Shown: positions 24,428 to 32,870, counted from the stretch's first letter. The stretch: 37,850 nt of DNA from Prolixibacteraceae bacterium (GCA_023228025.1 JALOCD010000037.1:1-37850); one strand, 5' to 3'. The notes: generated by a model not told the origin, from the sequence alone. Numbers and translations are program-made.

Positions 24428-25336
24428 GCTTTGCATCAATTCCATAAATACATCTTCAATACTTGCATCTATTTTTTCGACCGAAATTCCCTGGTGCCCT
24501 TTATTGTTCAGGTATTCCTTCACACTTACCTCGTTGATATCTTTCTGGTTGGTGGTGATATGAATGGATTCCCCAAAAGAAAAAACCGAATCAATTCCAT
24601 CCATATCTTTCAGCATTCCAACACATTCAAACCTTTGTGCAGTAGTCGCCACCTTCACCCCAAACAGCTTTTTGACGAAGCTTTTGGTGATATTTTTTGG
24701 TGTATCAATGGAGAGTATGGCGCCATTTTGCATCAGGGCAACCCTGTCGCACAAGTTGGCCTCATCCATGTAAGGGGTTGATACCAGGATGGTGATTCCC
24801 TGGTGGCGCAGGTTGTTAAGCATCTCCCAAAACTCCTTGCGGGATACGGCGTCCACTCCGGTAGTAGGTTCATCCAGAATAAGCACTTTGGGCGCGTGGA
24901 TCAGGGAGCAGGAGAGCGCCAGCTTCTGTTTCATGCCACCGGATAGTTTTCCGGCAGGCCTGTTCTTGAAAGGCTCAATCTGGACATAAATATCTTTGAT
25001 CAGGTGGTAATTGGCCGCGATGGTCCCTCCGAATACGGTGGCAAAAAACTGCAGGTTCTCTTCCACCGTCAGATCCTGGTAAAGGGAGAACCTTCCGGGC
25101 ATGTAACCAACCATCTTCCTGATCTGGCGGAAATCGCGCACAACATCCAATCCATCCATGGTGGCAGAGCCTCTGTCCGGCAACAACAAAGTAACCAGGA
25201 TGCGCATCAATGTCGTTTTTCCCGCGCCATCCGGTCCGATCAGGCCGAAGAGCTCTCCCTTTTCAACCTCCAGAGAGATTCCTTTCAGGGCTTTCAGCTC
25301 ACCGTAACTCTTTTCTAAATTTGAAATTTTTATCAT
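24401..25336 (-). CDS. ABC exporter ATPase, like the N-terminal half of YbhF
   Basis: A 311-residue nucleotide-binding protein. Walker A is GPDGAGKT, the Q-loop region is VGYMPGRFSLYQDL, the signature is a good LSGGMKQKLAL, and Walker B is LILDEPTTGVD. The switch histidine is replaced by proline (VSTPYMDEANLC, where the other ATPase has THYMDEA). The first ATPase domain of YbhF also lacks this histidine, so the two proteins here look like YbhF split into its halves, with one poor and one good ATP site. A C-terminal extension of about 80 residues follows the core. Its final residues derive from a repeat array. The ATG at 25336 is eight bases after the membrane-fusion gene. Confidence 0.9.
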   Translation of the reverse strand: MIKISNLEKSYGELKALKGISLEVEKGELFGLIGPDGAGKTTLMRILVTLLLPDRGSATMDGLDVVRDFRQIRKMVGYMPGRFSLYQDLTVEENLQFFATVFGGTIAANYHLIKDIYVQIEPFKNRPAGKLSGGMKQKLALSCSLIHAPKVLILDEPTTGVDAVSRKEFWEMLNNLRHQGITILVSTPYMDEANLCDRVALMQNGAILSIDTPKNITKSFVKKLFGVKVATTAQRFECVGMLKDMDGIDSVFSFGESIHITTNQKDINEVSVKEYLNNKGHQGISVEKIDASIEDVFMELMQSNGQLTMDN

Positions 25337-25343
25337 GGATTAA

Positions 25344-26240
25344 TCAATCAAGAAACTTGATTTCGCCCGGCATTCCGATTTTCAGGGCGCCATCGTTGGC
25401 TACCTTTATTTTTACGGCATAAACCAGTTTGACCCTTTCAACTTTTGTCTGGATGATCTTGGGTGTAAATTCGGCTTCGGAAGAGATCCAGGAAACTGTG
25501 CCCTCAAGAGTTTTGTTTGTGGTCGCAGTGTCATCGATCAACACTTTTACTTTTTGTCCGATTTTCAGGTGCGGCAGTTGGTCTCCGCTCACGAATACCC
25601 TCAGGTTCAGGCTCGATACATCCGCGATACGGCAAAGGGATTGACCTTGTCCAACAAGTTCACCCGCCTTTTTGTAACGTTCCAACACCAATCCGTTGAT
25701 GGGCGAAACAATCCGGCACCGGTTTAATTTGTCCTGCAACTGAGCCAACTGGGTATCCACTACCTCAGATTCGCCAGTAAGAACCGTTTCCTGTGACCGG
25801 GTGCTCTCCTTTTGTTTGGCGAGCAACTCCAGGTTACCTGTGATGTCATCCTTCTGTTTTTGAGTTGCGGCGCCATCTTTCAGCATGTTGTCAATACGGG
25901 CTTTGTCCACTTCAAAGTTTTTCTTTTGCTGCTCGACAACTGCCAGTTGCGATTTTACGCTCTGTTTCCTTGCCTGAATGGTTAGCTGTTGTGATTTCAG
26001 TTGAGAAATCTGAAGTAGTATAGGAACAGTATCAACCACAGCAATCTCTGCCCCTTTCGACAATGTCATTCCCTCTTCAAAGTTGCAGCTAAGCAATTTT
26101 CCGGCAATTTCGGAGGAGACGAGCTGATCATCCGCCTCAAAATTTCCAAAGGCATCTGAACCATTTTTCTGGTTGTTGCAGGAGATAATGGCCAGACCGA
26201 TGATTAGGCCTATCAGAATTTGTAATTTATTGGTTCTCAT
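25344..26240 (-). CDS. HlyD-type membrane-fusion lipoprotein (YbhG-like)
   Basis: A 298-residue periplasmic adaptor that should join the ABC permeases to TolC. The N-terminus has a lipoprotein signal (LIIGLAIISC, lipid-bearing Cys at residue 21). Then come the first half of a lipoyl-like domain (FEADDQLVSSEIAGKLLSCN), a long coiled coil at about 75-170 (repeats of K, Q and E with KSQLAVVEQQKKNFEVDK), the second lipoyl half with SPINGLVLERYKKAGELV, and a beta-barrel end. This is the normal order of HlyD/YbhG adaptors. It precedes the ATPase gene by seven bases. A 445-bp repeat island separates it from the TolC gene upstream, so a second promoter may exist, but I see no clear one. Confidence 0.9.
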   Translation of the reverse strand: MRTNKLQILIGLIIGLAIISCNNQKNGSDAFGNFEADDQLVSSEIAGKLLSCNFEEGMTLSKGAEIAVVDTVPILLQISQLKSQQLTIQARKQSVKSQLAVVEQQKKNFEVDKARIDNMLKDGAATQKQKDDITGNLELLAKQKESTRSQETVLTGESEVVDTQLAQLQDKLNRCRIVSPINGLVLERYKKAGELVGQGQSLCRIADVSSLNLRVFVSGDQLPHLKIGQKVKVLIDDTATTNKTLEGTVSWISSEAEFTPKIIQTKVERVKLVYAVKIKVANDGALKIGMPGEIKFLD

Positions 26241-26328
26241 TGTTTGTTTTTTAAACGATCTATTTCTTATTTCAATTTATTTCCTTTTACAATAATCATT
26301 TAGCAATTAGCTTATCTTTTCATCATTC

Positions 26329-26471
26329 GCACCTTCCGTCCGAATGGAGCCTATCTCTCTTTCGAAAATACTACCGCGGACGGTGTTTGTGCGACATTTA
26401 TTTTCCCGGGGTTCCGCTGCGCTCCACCCCGGGCTACCAACATTACGCCGCTATGCGGCTAAACCCCGGAT
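26329..26471 (+). repeat. GC-rich structured repeat, copy 3
   Basis: Stem I is CCGTCCG (26336) with CGGACGG (26377). Stem II is CCCGGGGT (26405) with ACCCCGGG (26426). Stem III is GCCGC-TAT-GCGGC (26447-26459), perfect, with a compensatory change against copy 2. It ends in AACCCCGG (26462). Confidence 0.88.
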
Positions 26472-26610
26472 TTGCGAACCTTTTACCGTTTTTCCGTTTC
26501 ATTTCTGCCACTGTTAGGAGTTCAGGTCACCCCTTCTCCCCTTCGACAAGCTCAGGGACCGGTTCTTTCATCTCATCTTCTCCTAGTCCCCAAGTCTTCT
26601 TCCGTCTTCT

Positions 26611-26680
26611 TCCGTCATCTCCGTCATCCTAGTCATCCCAGTCATCCTAGTCGTCCTAGTCGTCCCAGTCATCTCCGTCC
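26611..26680. repeat. 9-bp minisatellite at the TolC gene end
   Basis: About eight units of the form (C/T)(A/C)GTC(A/G)TC(C/T), for example TAGTCATCC and CAGTCATCC. It lies five bases downstream of the TolC stop codon. A related array, inverted, is at 32488-32530. Confidence 0.8.
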
Positions 26681-26685
26681 TTCCC

Positions 26686-27945
26686 TCACGGCTTCCCCGC
26701 CAGGGTATTGTAATTGGCTATTGCCTGATACAACTGTACTTTATGGCTTCTTTTGTTGATCCGTGCTTGTGTCACAGCATTCAAATCGACAATGTAATCG
26801 GCCGAAGTAATGGTTCCGTTACCAAGTTGTGAAGCCGACTGTTTTGCAATATTTTCCCTCAGAACCACCAAATCTTCATCAATCTTCAGTAGTTGCTCGG
26901 CTTTTTTTATGGCCTCGTTGGCCCTGAAAAGTGCAATGGAGATGCTTTGGTCAAAAAGTGCACGCTGGCTCCCAATCATCTGTTTCTGGACTTCCAGAAT
27001 TTCGCGGCTTCGGCCGGTCTGCTTCCAGTCGAGAATGTTCCACGAAACGCCCAATCCAACGAGGTAATAGGGGTCAAAGGTATTTTTCAGCATATTCAGG
27101 CCCGGACGGCCATAACCGGCCTGACCGAATCCAAAGACTTTGGGATTTCTGGCCCTTTGCAGCAATTGTGAATTTTGATCGATCTTATTTCCAAGCAGAT
27201 CGAAGTATTTCAACTCCGGGCGGGTGATCAAATCACTTTTCTTGTTGACAACAGGCTCGGTTAGGGTCGTATTTTCGTTCAATATCTGATTGGTAATTAT
27301 GCCCAATGCCCCCAATCCTGATAACCTTTCCGATCGAATTTCGCCAATTTGCTGGTCTGTCAACAATCTTTCAGCTTTCAGCAGATCCAGGTCCCGGGAG
27401 GTGACCATACCGTTTTTAAATGCCGATTCAAGTAGCTTGATCCGCTCGTCCAGCACCGAAAGTTTTAGCTTCATCACCGATTCATTCTCCGTCATCAGCA
27501 AAACGGCAAAATAGAGCTGATTGACCTTGTCGTTCAGGGCATACAACTCCACCTCCAGGTTCTGCCGGTCGGCCGCCAGACCGGACTTTTCGGCCAGGCT
27601 ATTTGCAGTAGTTGCTCCACCATCATAAATAGTCTGTTTCAGGTCGAGATAGACTTTGTACTGATCTTTGGAGGGAGATGGGATGTTTATCCCAGGAATA
27701 GGGACACTCACCTTGGTCACCTCACTCTGGTATGTACCCTGACCATTCAAATTTATTTGGGGATTCCAGACCGTTCCGAAATTTTTCAGTTTAAGATCTG
27801 TAATTTGCTGTTGCCTTAGCGTATCTGAAAGCTTTGGATAATTCTCCCTGGCCAACCGGTAACACATTTCCAGATTAATGGAATTCACCTGGCCATATCC
27901 GATGACTGCGGAGAATAGCAATAGAATAATCAATGTTTTCTTCAT
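26686..27945 (-). CDS. TolC-like outer-membrane efflux protein
   Basis: A 419-residue outer-membrane channel of the TolC family. The signal peptide is MKKTLIILLLFSAVIGYGQ. Two related halves of long helices and short strands follow (LEMCYRLARENYPKLSDTL, then the repeat-like IALFRANEAIKKAEQLLKID in the second half), with the QNSQLLQRARNPKVFGFGQAG region carrying the conserved NPK-type turn that opens the second outer-membrane strand pair. Length is typical. It is the first structural gene downstream of the TetR regulator and should form the exit duct for the ABC pump whose adaptor follows. The two are separated by a 445-bp repeat island. Confidence 0.92.
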   Translation of the reverse strand: MKKTLIILLLFSAVIGYGQVNSINLEMCYRLARENYPKLSDTLRQQQITDLKLKNFGTVWNPQINLNGQGTYQSEVTKVSVPIPGINIPSPSKDQYKVYLDLKQTIYDGGATTANSLAEKSGLAADRQNLEVELYALNDKVNQLYFAVLLMTENESVMKLKLSVLDERIKLLESAFKNGMVTSRDLDLLKAERLLTDQQIGEIRSERLSGLGALGIITNQILNENTTLTEPVVNKKSDLITRPELKYFDLLGNKIDQNSQLLQRARNPKVFGFGQAGYGRPGLNMLKNTFDPYYLVGLGVSWNILDWKQTGRSREILEVQKQMIGSQRALFDQSISIALFRANEAIKKAEQLLKIDEDLVVLRENIAKQSASQLGNGTITSADYIVDLNAVTQARINKRSHKVQLYQAIANYNTLAGKP

Positions 27946-28032
27946 TCTAATCTAAATATTGAGTAATTTTTTAACTCGTATTTCCCTATTAAGTAATCGT
28001 AACAATATAATATCATGCCATTCCCCCAAAAA

Positions 28033-28135
28033 TTTCGACCTCCCCCAACCACTCCAAGGGAGGTGAGCAGTGCTCTGGCGTTGATTTGAACACAAATCTG
28101 AAGTCTCCCCTTGGGGGAGATTTAGAGGGGTCAAA
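28033..28135. repeat. CTCCCCTTGGGGGAG-type dispersed palindrome
   Basis: Two hairpin-forming blocks: CTCCC with GGGAG around 28041-28063, and the self-complementary CTCCCCTTGGGGGAG at 28105-28119, followed by ATTTAGAGGGG. From memory, this text is a common dispersed repeat in Bacteroidota. The rest of 27946-28187, between tolC and tetR, shows no gene. Confidence 0.6.
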
Positions 28136-28187
28136 TCTTAAAAAATGAAGCATTATATTTCCTTTAACCTACTATTTATGCTTGTTA

Positions 28188-28796
28188 CTAACGTTCAACT
28201 TTCAACGATTGCTTGACAAATGAAGTTATTACCGCCTTCCGCTCTTGCAGAAACTGATCATATTTTACCGGATCATTCCTGAACAGTTTCCTTTGAAACA
28301 AGGGTCTGCCAATGTACGGCATCACAATCATGCCAATCAAATTTGCAAAAAGATGCGGAAAAGAAATCGGCCGGATGTTTCCTTTGTTTACCTCAATTTC
28401 AATCATTGCTTCGATATGACTGAAGTCGAGCCCCTGGTCTGACATGAACCTGGAGAGCTGATCCGGATCACGGTTGATCTCCCTGATCACAAACTGGGGT
28501 AAAAAGGGATTTTTTGACATATAGGTATCATACTCCGCTACAATGGCTTCAATTTTCTCCAGAAATGGCTCATTCCCTTTAAAGATTTCAATCAAACCGG
28601 GTATCAGCTGACTCAATACCCCATAAAAGACATCATTGAAAAGTTGCTCCTTGGAATGAAAATAGTAATGCAGCAAGGCTTTGTTGATCCCCGCTTCATC
28701 TGCAATCTCCTGCATTCTCGCACCATCCATTCCTTTGCGGATAAAAACCTGCTGAGCAGCCTGAATAATCTTCTCTTTGGTGCTGTCCGGACACAT
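28188..28796 (-). CDS. TetR-family repressor of the efflux operon
   Basis: A 202-residue TetR-type regulator. The helix-turn-helix lies at the N-terminus: KEKIIQAAQQVFIRKGMDG, then ARMQEIADEAGINKALLHYY and FHSKEQLFNDVF; the remainder is an all-helical ligand-binding domain. The open frame starts at 28826, but the promoter's -7 element (28821-28814 on the minus strand) and an operator lie across that point, so I use the ATG at 28796 (MCPDSTKEK). It is the first gene ahead of tolC and the ABC genes. By analogy with CecR (YbiH), the TetR-type regulator of ybhGFSR in E. coli, it probably represses the pump until a toxic ligand arrives; that role is inferred. Confidence 0.9.
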   Translation of the reverse strand: MCPDSTKEKIIQAAQQVFIRKGMDGARMQEIADEAGINKALLHYYFHSKEQLFNDVFYGVLSQLIPGLIEIFKGNEPFLEKIEAIVAEYDTYMSKNPFLPQFVIREINRDPDQLSRFMSDQGLDFSHIEAMIEIEVNKGNIRPISFPHLFANLIGMIVMPYIGRPLFQRKLFRNDPVKYDQFLQERKAVITSFVKQSLKVER

Positions 28797-28813
28797 ATTC
28801 AAACTATTTTTTA

Positions 28814-28848
28814 CAAATTTAACCATTTAGTTTAACCAAATGGTTAAA
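28814..28848 (-). promoter_or_regulatory. TetR operator overlapping the tetR promoter
   Basis: The perfect inverted repeat TTTAACCAAATGGTTAAA (28831-28848, 8-bp arms, 2-bp centre) is followed on the same side by a further half-site TTAACCAT (28819-28826). The minus-strand -7 element TAAATTTG occupies 28821-28814. The overlap suggests autorepression of tetR, and with it repression of the efflux genes, if they are read through. Confidence 0.75.
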
Positions 28849-28871
28849 TCTAAAAAATATTTTCATGCGGA

Positions 28872-28900
28872 TTGCATTTTTTTTTATTGGTGTATCTTTG
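28872..28900 (+). promoter_or_regulatory. Promoter of the calcium ATPase
   Basis: TTG at 28872-28874, 18-bp spacer, TATCTTTG at 28893-28900. It is near the divergent tetR operator but does not overlap it, so the ATPase may be independent of TetR. The transcript has about 115 bases of leader, including the array at 28978-29012. Confidence 0.65.
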
Positions 28901-28977
28901 AGGTCAAGACTCCGGTATTAGGAAGTAATAAATATCGTATGCATTTTTCTTTAAGTCATACAAATTCAACACTTTCC

Positions 28978-29012
28978 TAATTTGTAATCTTTAATTTGTA
29001 ATTTGTAATTTT
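28978..29012 (+). repeat. TTTGTAATCTTTAATTTG array in the ATPase leader
   Basis: Four or five AATTTGTAAT(C)-like units in tandem, single orientation, ending 11 bases before the ATPase ATG. Same family as 305-341 and 4035-4114. Confidence 0.7.
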
Positions 29013-29023
29013 CTATAACTGGA

Positions 29024-31918
29024 ATGGAACCTAAAAAACAATTAACCGGGCTAACCGATGCTCAGATTGCAGAAAGCCGGAGAATTCATGGGGCAAACCT
29101 GCTAACTCCTCCCAAGAGGGATTCGGTATGGAAGCTGTTTATTGAGAAATTTGAAGATCCAATCATCCGGATATTGTTGATTGCCGCATTCTTATCGCTG
29201 GGTATTTCCTTTGTTCACCAGCAATTTGCTGAGACAATTGGTATTTTTTTCGCCATATTCCTGGCAACCGGTGTGGCTTTTTGGTTCGAACTTGATGCCA
29301 ACAAGAAATTTGACCTGCTCAACAAAATCAATGACGAGACGCTCGTGAAGGTGATCCGTAACGGGAATATTTGCGAAGTGCCCAAATCGGCCATTGTTGT
29401 GGGGGACCTTGTTCTCCTCAACACCGGTGATGAGGTGCCTGCAGATGGCAGGTTGTTGGAAGCAGTCTCGCTTCAAATCAATGAATCATCCCTAACGGGG
29501 GAACCGGTGATCAACAAAACCACTCACGAAGCGGATTTTGACGAAGAGGCAACCTATCCGTCCAACATGGTTTACCGTGGCACGACAGTGGTAGATGGTC
29601 ATGCCACGATTGAAATTACCGACGTTGGCGACCAAACAGAATATGGCAAAGTTGCCCGCGAGTCGACCAAAATGAGTGGAGAAGAGACTCCCCTGAACAA
29701 ACAACTCGACAGTCTTGCCAAATTGATCGGGGTAATCGGGTTTTTGTTGGCCATTATGACCTTCCTGGCTTTGTTCATCAAAGGAATGCATACCGGAGAT
29801 ACCCATTTTACAACCATTCAGAAATTTTCTACAACCCTGGTGATTCTCTCAATGATGGTGGCCTTGGTCAAAGTCTGGATACCGATCGTTTACGATGGCA
29901 TCGCCTTGTTCAAAACAGGTCCCAAAATCCCAAAATCGATCGATGAGGGTGGTTGGATCAGATGGATCCTGACAGGATTTGCGATCTTTTTGTTGTTGGC
30001 AGGAATATCCTATCCCTTTGGCATCAATCTCATCTCACCCGAAGCCTGGGTCGACCTGCCTACTGCCGGCAAGATTCTCTCCTATTTTATGGTTTCCGTC
30101 ACCCTGATTGTAGTGGCAGTCCCCGAAGGATTGCCCATGAGTGTGACCCTCAGCCTGGCATTGAGCATGCGGCGCATGCTACAGTCGAACAACCTGGTCA
30201 GGAAGATGCACGCCTGTGAAACCATGGGGGCCACCACTGTTATATGCACAGACAAGACCGGCACACTTACGCAGAACAAGATGAAGGTTTTCCGGACCAA
30301 CTTCTTTGCGCTCGAAGATCAGACCTTGTCCAATAATGAAATAAGCAACCAAATACGGATTGCCATTGCGGTGAATTCTACCGCTTATCTCGATTTTACC
30401 GATCCGGTAAACGTAAGTTCAATTGGTAACCCGACGGAGGCCGCACTTCTATTCTGGTTGCACGACCAGGGCACCAATTACCTTGAAGTCCGTAATGAGG
30501 CGACCATGATTGAGCAGCTCACCTTCTCGACAGAACGGAAATACATGGGTACCATTATCGAATCCCCGGAAGGGAAAAAGGTTCTCTTCGTCAAAGGCGC
30601 ACCGGAGATTGTATTGAATCTCTGTCAATCTATCCGGCTAAAAGACAAAAATGTACCGGTTGCCAACTACAAAAATGAAATAGAAAGCCTGCTGACCGGC
30701 TACCAGGGTCAGGCCATGCGAACACTTGGGTTTGCCTACGAGGTCATTGAGGATGATCGTGAACGAATCGTCAACGGGAAGGTTGAAGCCTCCAATCTTC
30801 AATTTATTGGCATTGCAGCCATTTCCGATCCTGTCAGGGAGGATGTCCCGGGGGCAGTGGCCGAATGTTTGAATGCCGGTATTGATGTCAAGATTGTTAC
30901 AGGCGATACACCGGGGACAGCCCGTGAAATTGGCCGTCAGATCGGGATATGGAAAGAGGAGGTTGGTGAAGAACAACTGATCACAGGCGTAGAATTTGCC
31001 TCCTTGTCAGATGAGGCGGCAGCCCTCCGTATCCGGAAGCTAACGATCATGTGCCGCGCCCGCCCCACCGACAAACAGCGGCTTGTTCAACTGTTGCAGC
31101 GGTCCGGATCTGTCGTGGCTGTAACAGGCGACGGCACCAACGACGCCCCGGCCCTGAATTTCGCCCATGTCGGACTGTCGATGGGATCAGGGACTTCAGT
31201 TGCCAAAGAGGCCAGTGATATCACCCTGCTCGACGACTCCTTCAAAAGCATTGCTACAGCCGTGATGTGGGGACGGTCTTTGTACCAAAACATTCAGCGG
31301 TTTATCCTCTTTCAGCTCACGATTAATGTAACGGCGCTGGTGATTGTCTTGCTGGGATCCATCTTTGGCCGGGAAATGCCACTGACAGTGACCCAAATGC
31401 TTTGGGTGAACCTCATCATGGACACCTTTGCCGCAGCTGCCCTTGCCTCCCTCCCCCCCAATAAAAAGGTGATGCAGCACAAACCAAGGAGAAATGAAGA
31501 TTTCATTATCACCCGCCCGATGAGAATCTTTATTCTTGCCGTTGCCGCCATATTTGTTGTGTTTCTACTCTGGTTACTTTACTATTTAACCGATCCAGCG
31601 GTAGGCATTTCCCGTGAGAACCTTTCCAAATTCTTCACCCTGTTTGTCATGCTGCAATTCTGGAATCTCTTCAACGCCAAGGCATTCGCTTCAGGTCATT
31701 CGGCATTTTACCAACTGAACAAAAGTATCGGCTTTATCATCACGGTAGTTCTTATTCTTACCGGGCAGGTGCTTATTGTTACCTTCGGAGGTGATGTATT
31801 CCGGACGGTTCCAATATCGTTAAAAGATTGGATAATCATCGTTGGGGCTACATCCAGCGTTCTTTGGATCGGAGAAACAGTAAGACTATTTACCAAACTG
31901 ACAGAAAGGAAAGGCTAA
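29024..31918 (+). CDS. Calcium-translocating P-type ATPase, PMCA type
   Basis: A 964-residue P2B-like ATPase that pumps Ca2+ out of the cytoplasm with ATP. Ordered motifs: N-terminal cation-ATPase domain; two transmembrane segments; the actuator loop with SSLTGEPVINK (TGE kept, the usual following Ser is Pro); VPEGLP at about 367 in TM4; phosphorylation loop DKTGTLTQNKM with D410; KGAPEIVLNLC; GDTPGTAREIG; hinge TGDGTNDAPALN at about 704; and C-terminal membrane segments with MLWVNLIMDTFAA, the TM6 ion-site asparagine and aspartate typical of PMCA pumps. Length is right. It has its own promoter, divergent from tetR. Mn2+ or other divalent transport is possible, but the motifs favour Ca2+. No regulatory calmodulin tail. 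Confidence 0.92.
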   Translation: MEPKKQLTGLTDAQIAESRRIHGANLLTPPKRDSVWKLFIEKFEDPIIRILLIAAFLSLGISFVHQQFAETIGIFFAIFLATGVAFWFELDANKKFDLLNKINDETLVKVIRNGNICEVPKSAIVVGDLVLLNTGDEVPADGRLLEAVSLQINESSLTGEPVINKTTHEADFDEEATYPSNMVYRGTTVVDGHATIEITDVGDQTEYGKVARESTKMSGEETPLNKQLDSLAKLIGVIGFLLAIMTFLALFIKGMHTGDTHFTTIQKFSTTLVILSMMVALVKVWIPIVYDGIALFKTGPKIPKSIDEGGWIRWILTGFAIFLLLAGISYPFGINLISPEAWVDLPTAGKILSYFMVSVTLIVVAVPEGLPMSVTLSLALSMRRMLQSNNLVRKMHACETMGATTVICTDKTGTLTQNKMKVFRTNFFALEDQTLSNNEISNQIRIAIAVNSTAYLDFTDPVNVSSIGNPTEAALLFWLHDQGTNYLEVRNEATMIEQLTFSTERKYMGTIIESPEGKKVLFVKGAPEIVLNLCQSIRLKDKNVPVANYKNEIESLLTGYQGQAMRTLGFAYEVIEDDRERIVNGKVEASNLQFIGIAAISDPVREDVPGAVAECLNAGIDVKIVTGDTPGTAREIGRQIGIWKEEVGEEQLITGVEFASLSDEAAALRIRKLTIMCRARPTDKQRLVQLLQRSGSVVAVTGDGTNDAPALNFAHVGLSMGSGTSVAKEASDITLLDDSFKSIATAVMWGRSLYQNIQRFILFQLTINVTALVIVLLGSIFGREMPLTVTQMLWVNLIMDTFAAAALASLPPNKKVMQHKPRRNEDFIITRPMRIFILAVAAIFVVFLLWLLYYLTDPAVGISRENLSKFFTLFVMLQFWNLFNAKAFASGHSAFYQLNKSIGFIITVVLILTGQVLIVTFGGDVFRTVPISLKDWIIIVGATSSVLWIGETVRLFTKLTERKG

Positions 31919-32043
31919 AGGAAGAACAAATTTAATTTGGGGTATGTGAATTTTGTAAAACATATCATTAATTGTGTAATACGCTCTTAATACAGTGGAA
32001 CTATTTTTACATCGAAGAAACGTAAACAATAAAGTATTGCACA

Positions 32044-32424
32044 ATGAAAAAAACAGATAACGGTAGAAAGGCTTTTCTATATTTCCTTTTATTTTTTATG
32101 CTTTTAAGCGTGGCTGGTTGCAGAAAAGAGATCGTTGTCGTGGTGGCAACTGGAGATCTTGTCGTGAATGCAAGAGATGGCGCCGGGACATCGTTGGTAG
32201 GACACACTGTTTACCTGTACAACAATCAGGCGGACTTTAACAACAATATCTATTCCCAATCAGCAACCACCGACAATAGTGGACAAGTCGTATTTCTAAA
32301 CTTATATCCTGGTGTTTATTACGCTGACTGCGATTTTACAGGCATGTTGGGTCAAACAATCATAATTTCCGGAAGTGGATCTGTCTCCGCCGGATATGAA
32401 ACGACCATTACCATAAGGCCTTAA
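32044..32424 (+). CDS. Small lipoprotein with a prealbumin-like beta domain
   Basis: A 126-residue lipoprotein. The N-terminus has a positive start (MKKTDNGRKA), a hydrophobic stretch and the lipobox LSVAGC with Cys26. The mature part is almost wholly beta: TGDLVVNARDGAGTSLVG, HTVYLYNNQADFNN, TTDNSGQVVFLNLYPGVYYA, IIISGSGSVSAGYE. The pattern N-A-R-D-x-x-G-x-x-L, then TTDxxGxVxFxxLxPGxYY is that of Cna-B/prealbumin-like (SpaA) folds used as stalks or binding domains on cell surfaces. There is no partner gene. It follows the ATPase after 125 bases on the same strand and is probably transcribed from its own promoter, which I could not find. Function unknown. Confidence 0.78.
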   Translation: MKKTDNGRKAFLYFLLFFMLLSVAGCRKEIVVVVATGDLVVNARDGAGTSLVGHTVYLYNNQADFNNNIYSQSATTDNSGQVVFLNLYPGVYYADCDFTGMLGQTIIISGSGSVSAGYETTITIRP

Positions 32425-32732
32425 ATTTACGTTCGACTCCCAGACCTTGGTAGAGGGAATGTGAAAATTGGGAAATGAGTGGGGAATGGACTAGGACGAC
32501 TGGGATGACTGGGATGACTGGGATGACTGAAAGAAGCTCCCTGAGCCTGTCGAAGGGTTCAGTAATCATGCACAATTTCCGGTCCCTGAGCTTGTCGAAG
32601 GGGCGAAGGGGCGACCTGAACTCCGAACTGTGGCAGCGATGAAACGGCGAAACAGGGAAACGGAGAAGATTATGGCGGTCTCTGAGCGGAGCCACAGGGG
32701 AAACAATGAAACGGTGAAAGGGGGAATGCTAA

Positions 32733-32870
32733 TCCAGGGGTTTTACCGCGAAGCGGTTAAATGTGATAGCCCGGGGTGAAGCGAAGCGGAACCCTGGGTA
32801 GATGAATGTCGTATGACTGCCGTCCGCGGTGGCATGTAGTGAAATGAGATTGGATCGGTTCGGACGGAAA
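32733..32870 (-). repeat. GC-rich structured repeat, copy 4 (inverted)
   Basis: Read on the minus strand: stem I CCGTCCG (from 32867) with CGGACGG (from 32826); stem II CCCAGGGT (from 32798) with ACCCCGGG (from 32777), one mismatch; stem III ACCGC-TTC-GCGGT (32757-32745), perfect and with a further compensatory change; it ends in AACCCCTGG. Confidence 0.85.

Larger units (their letters stand above)
26241..26685. other. Repeat island inside the efflux operon
   Basis: No gene. It holds structured repeat copy 3 (26329-26471), then a CCGTTTC tract, a GCCACTGTTAGGAGTTCAGG block (26507), the palindrome CCCTTCGACAAGCTCAGGG (26539-26557) and a 9-bp minisatellite (about 26611-26680). The same series, with the same order, is inverted at 32488-32870. 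Confidence 0.7.

Noticed and set aside
26611..26680. CRISPR array
   Set aside because: Units are 9 bp in direct tandem with no spacers and no cas genes nearby; it is a minisatellite.
28033..28135. Possible small peptide gene with PLNLPQGE-like text
   Set aside because: The text is the translation of a dispersed palindromic repeat, not a gene.
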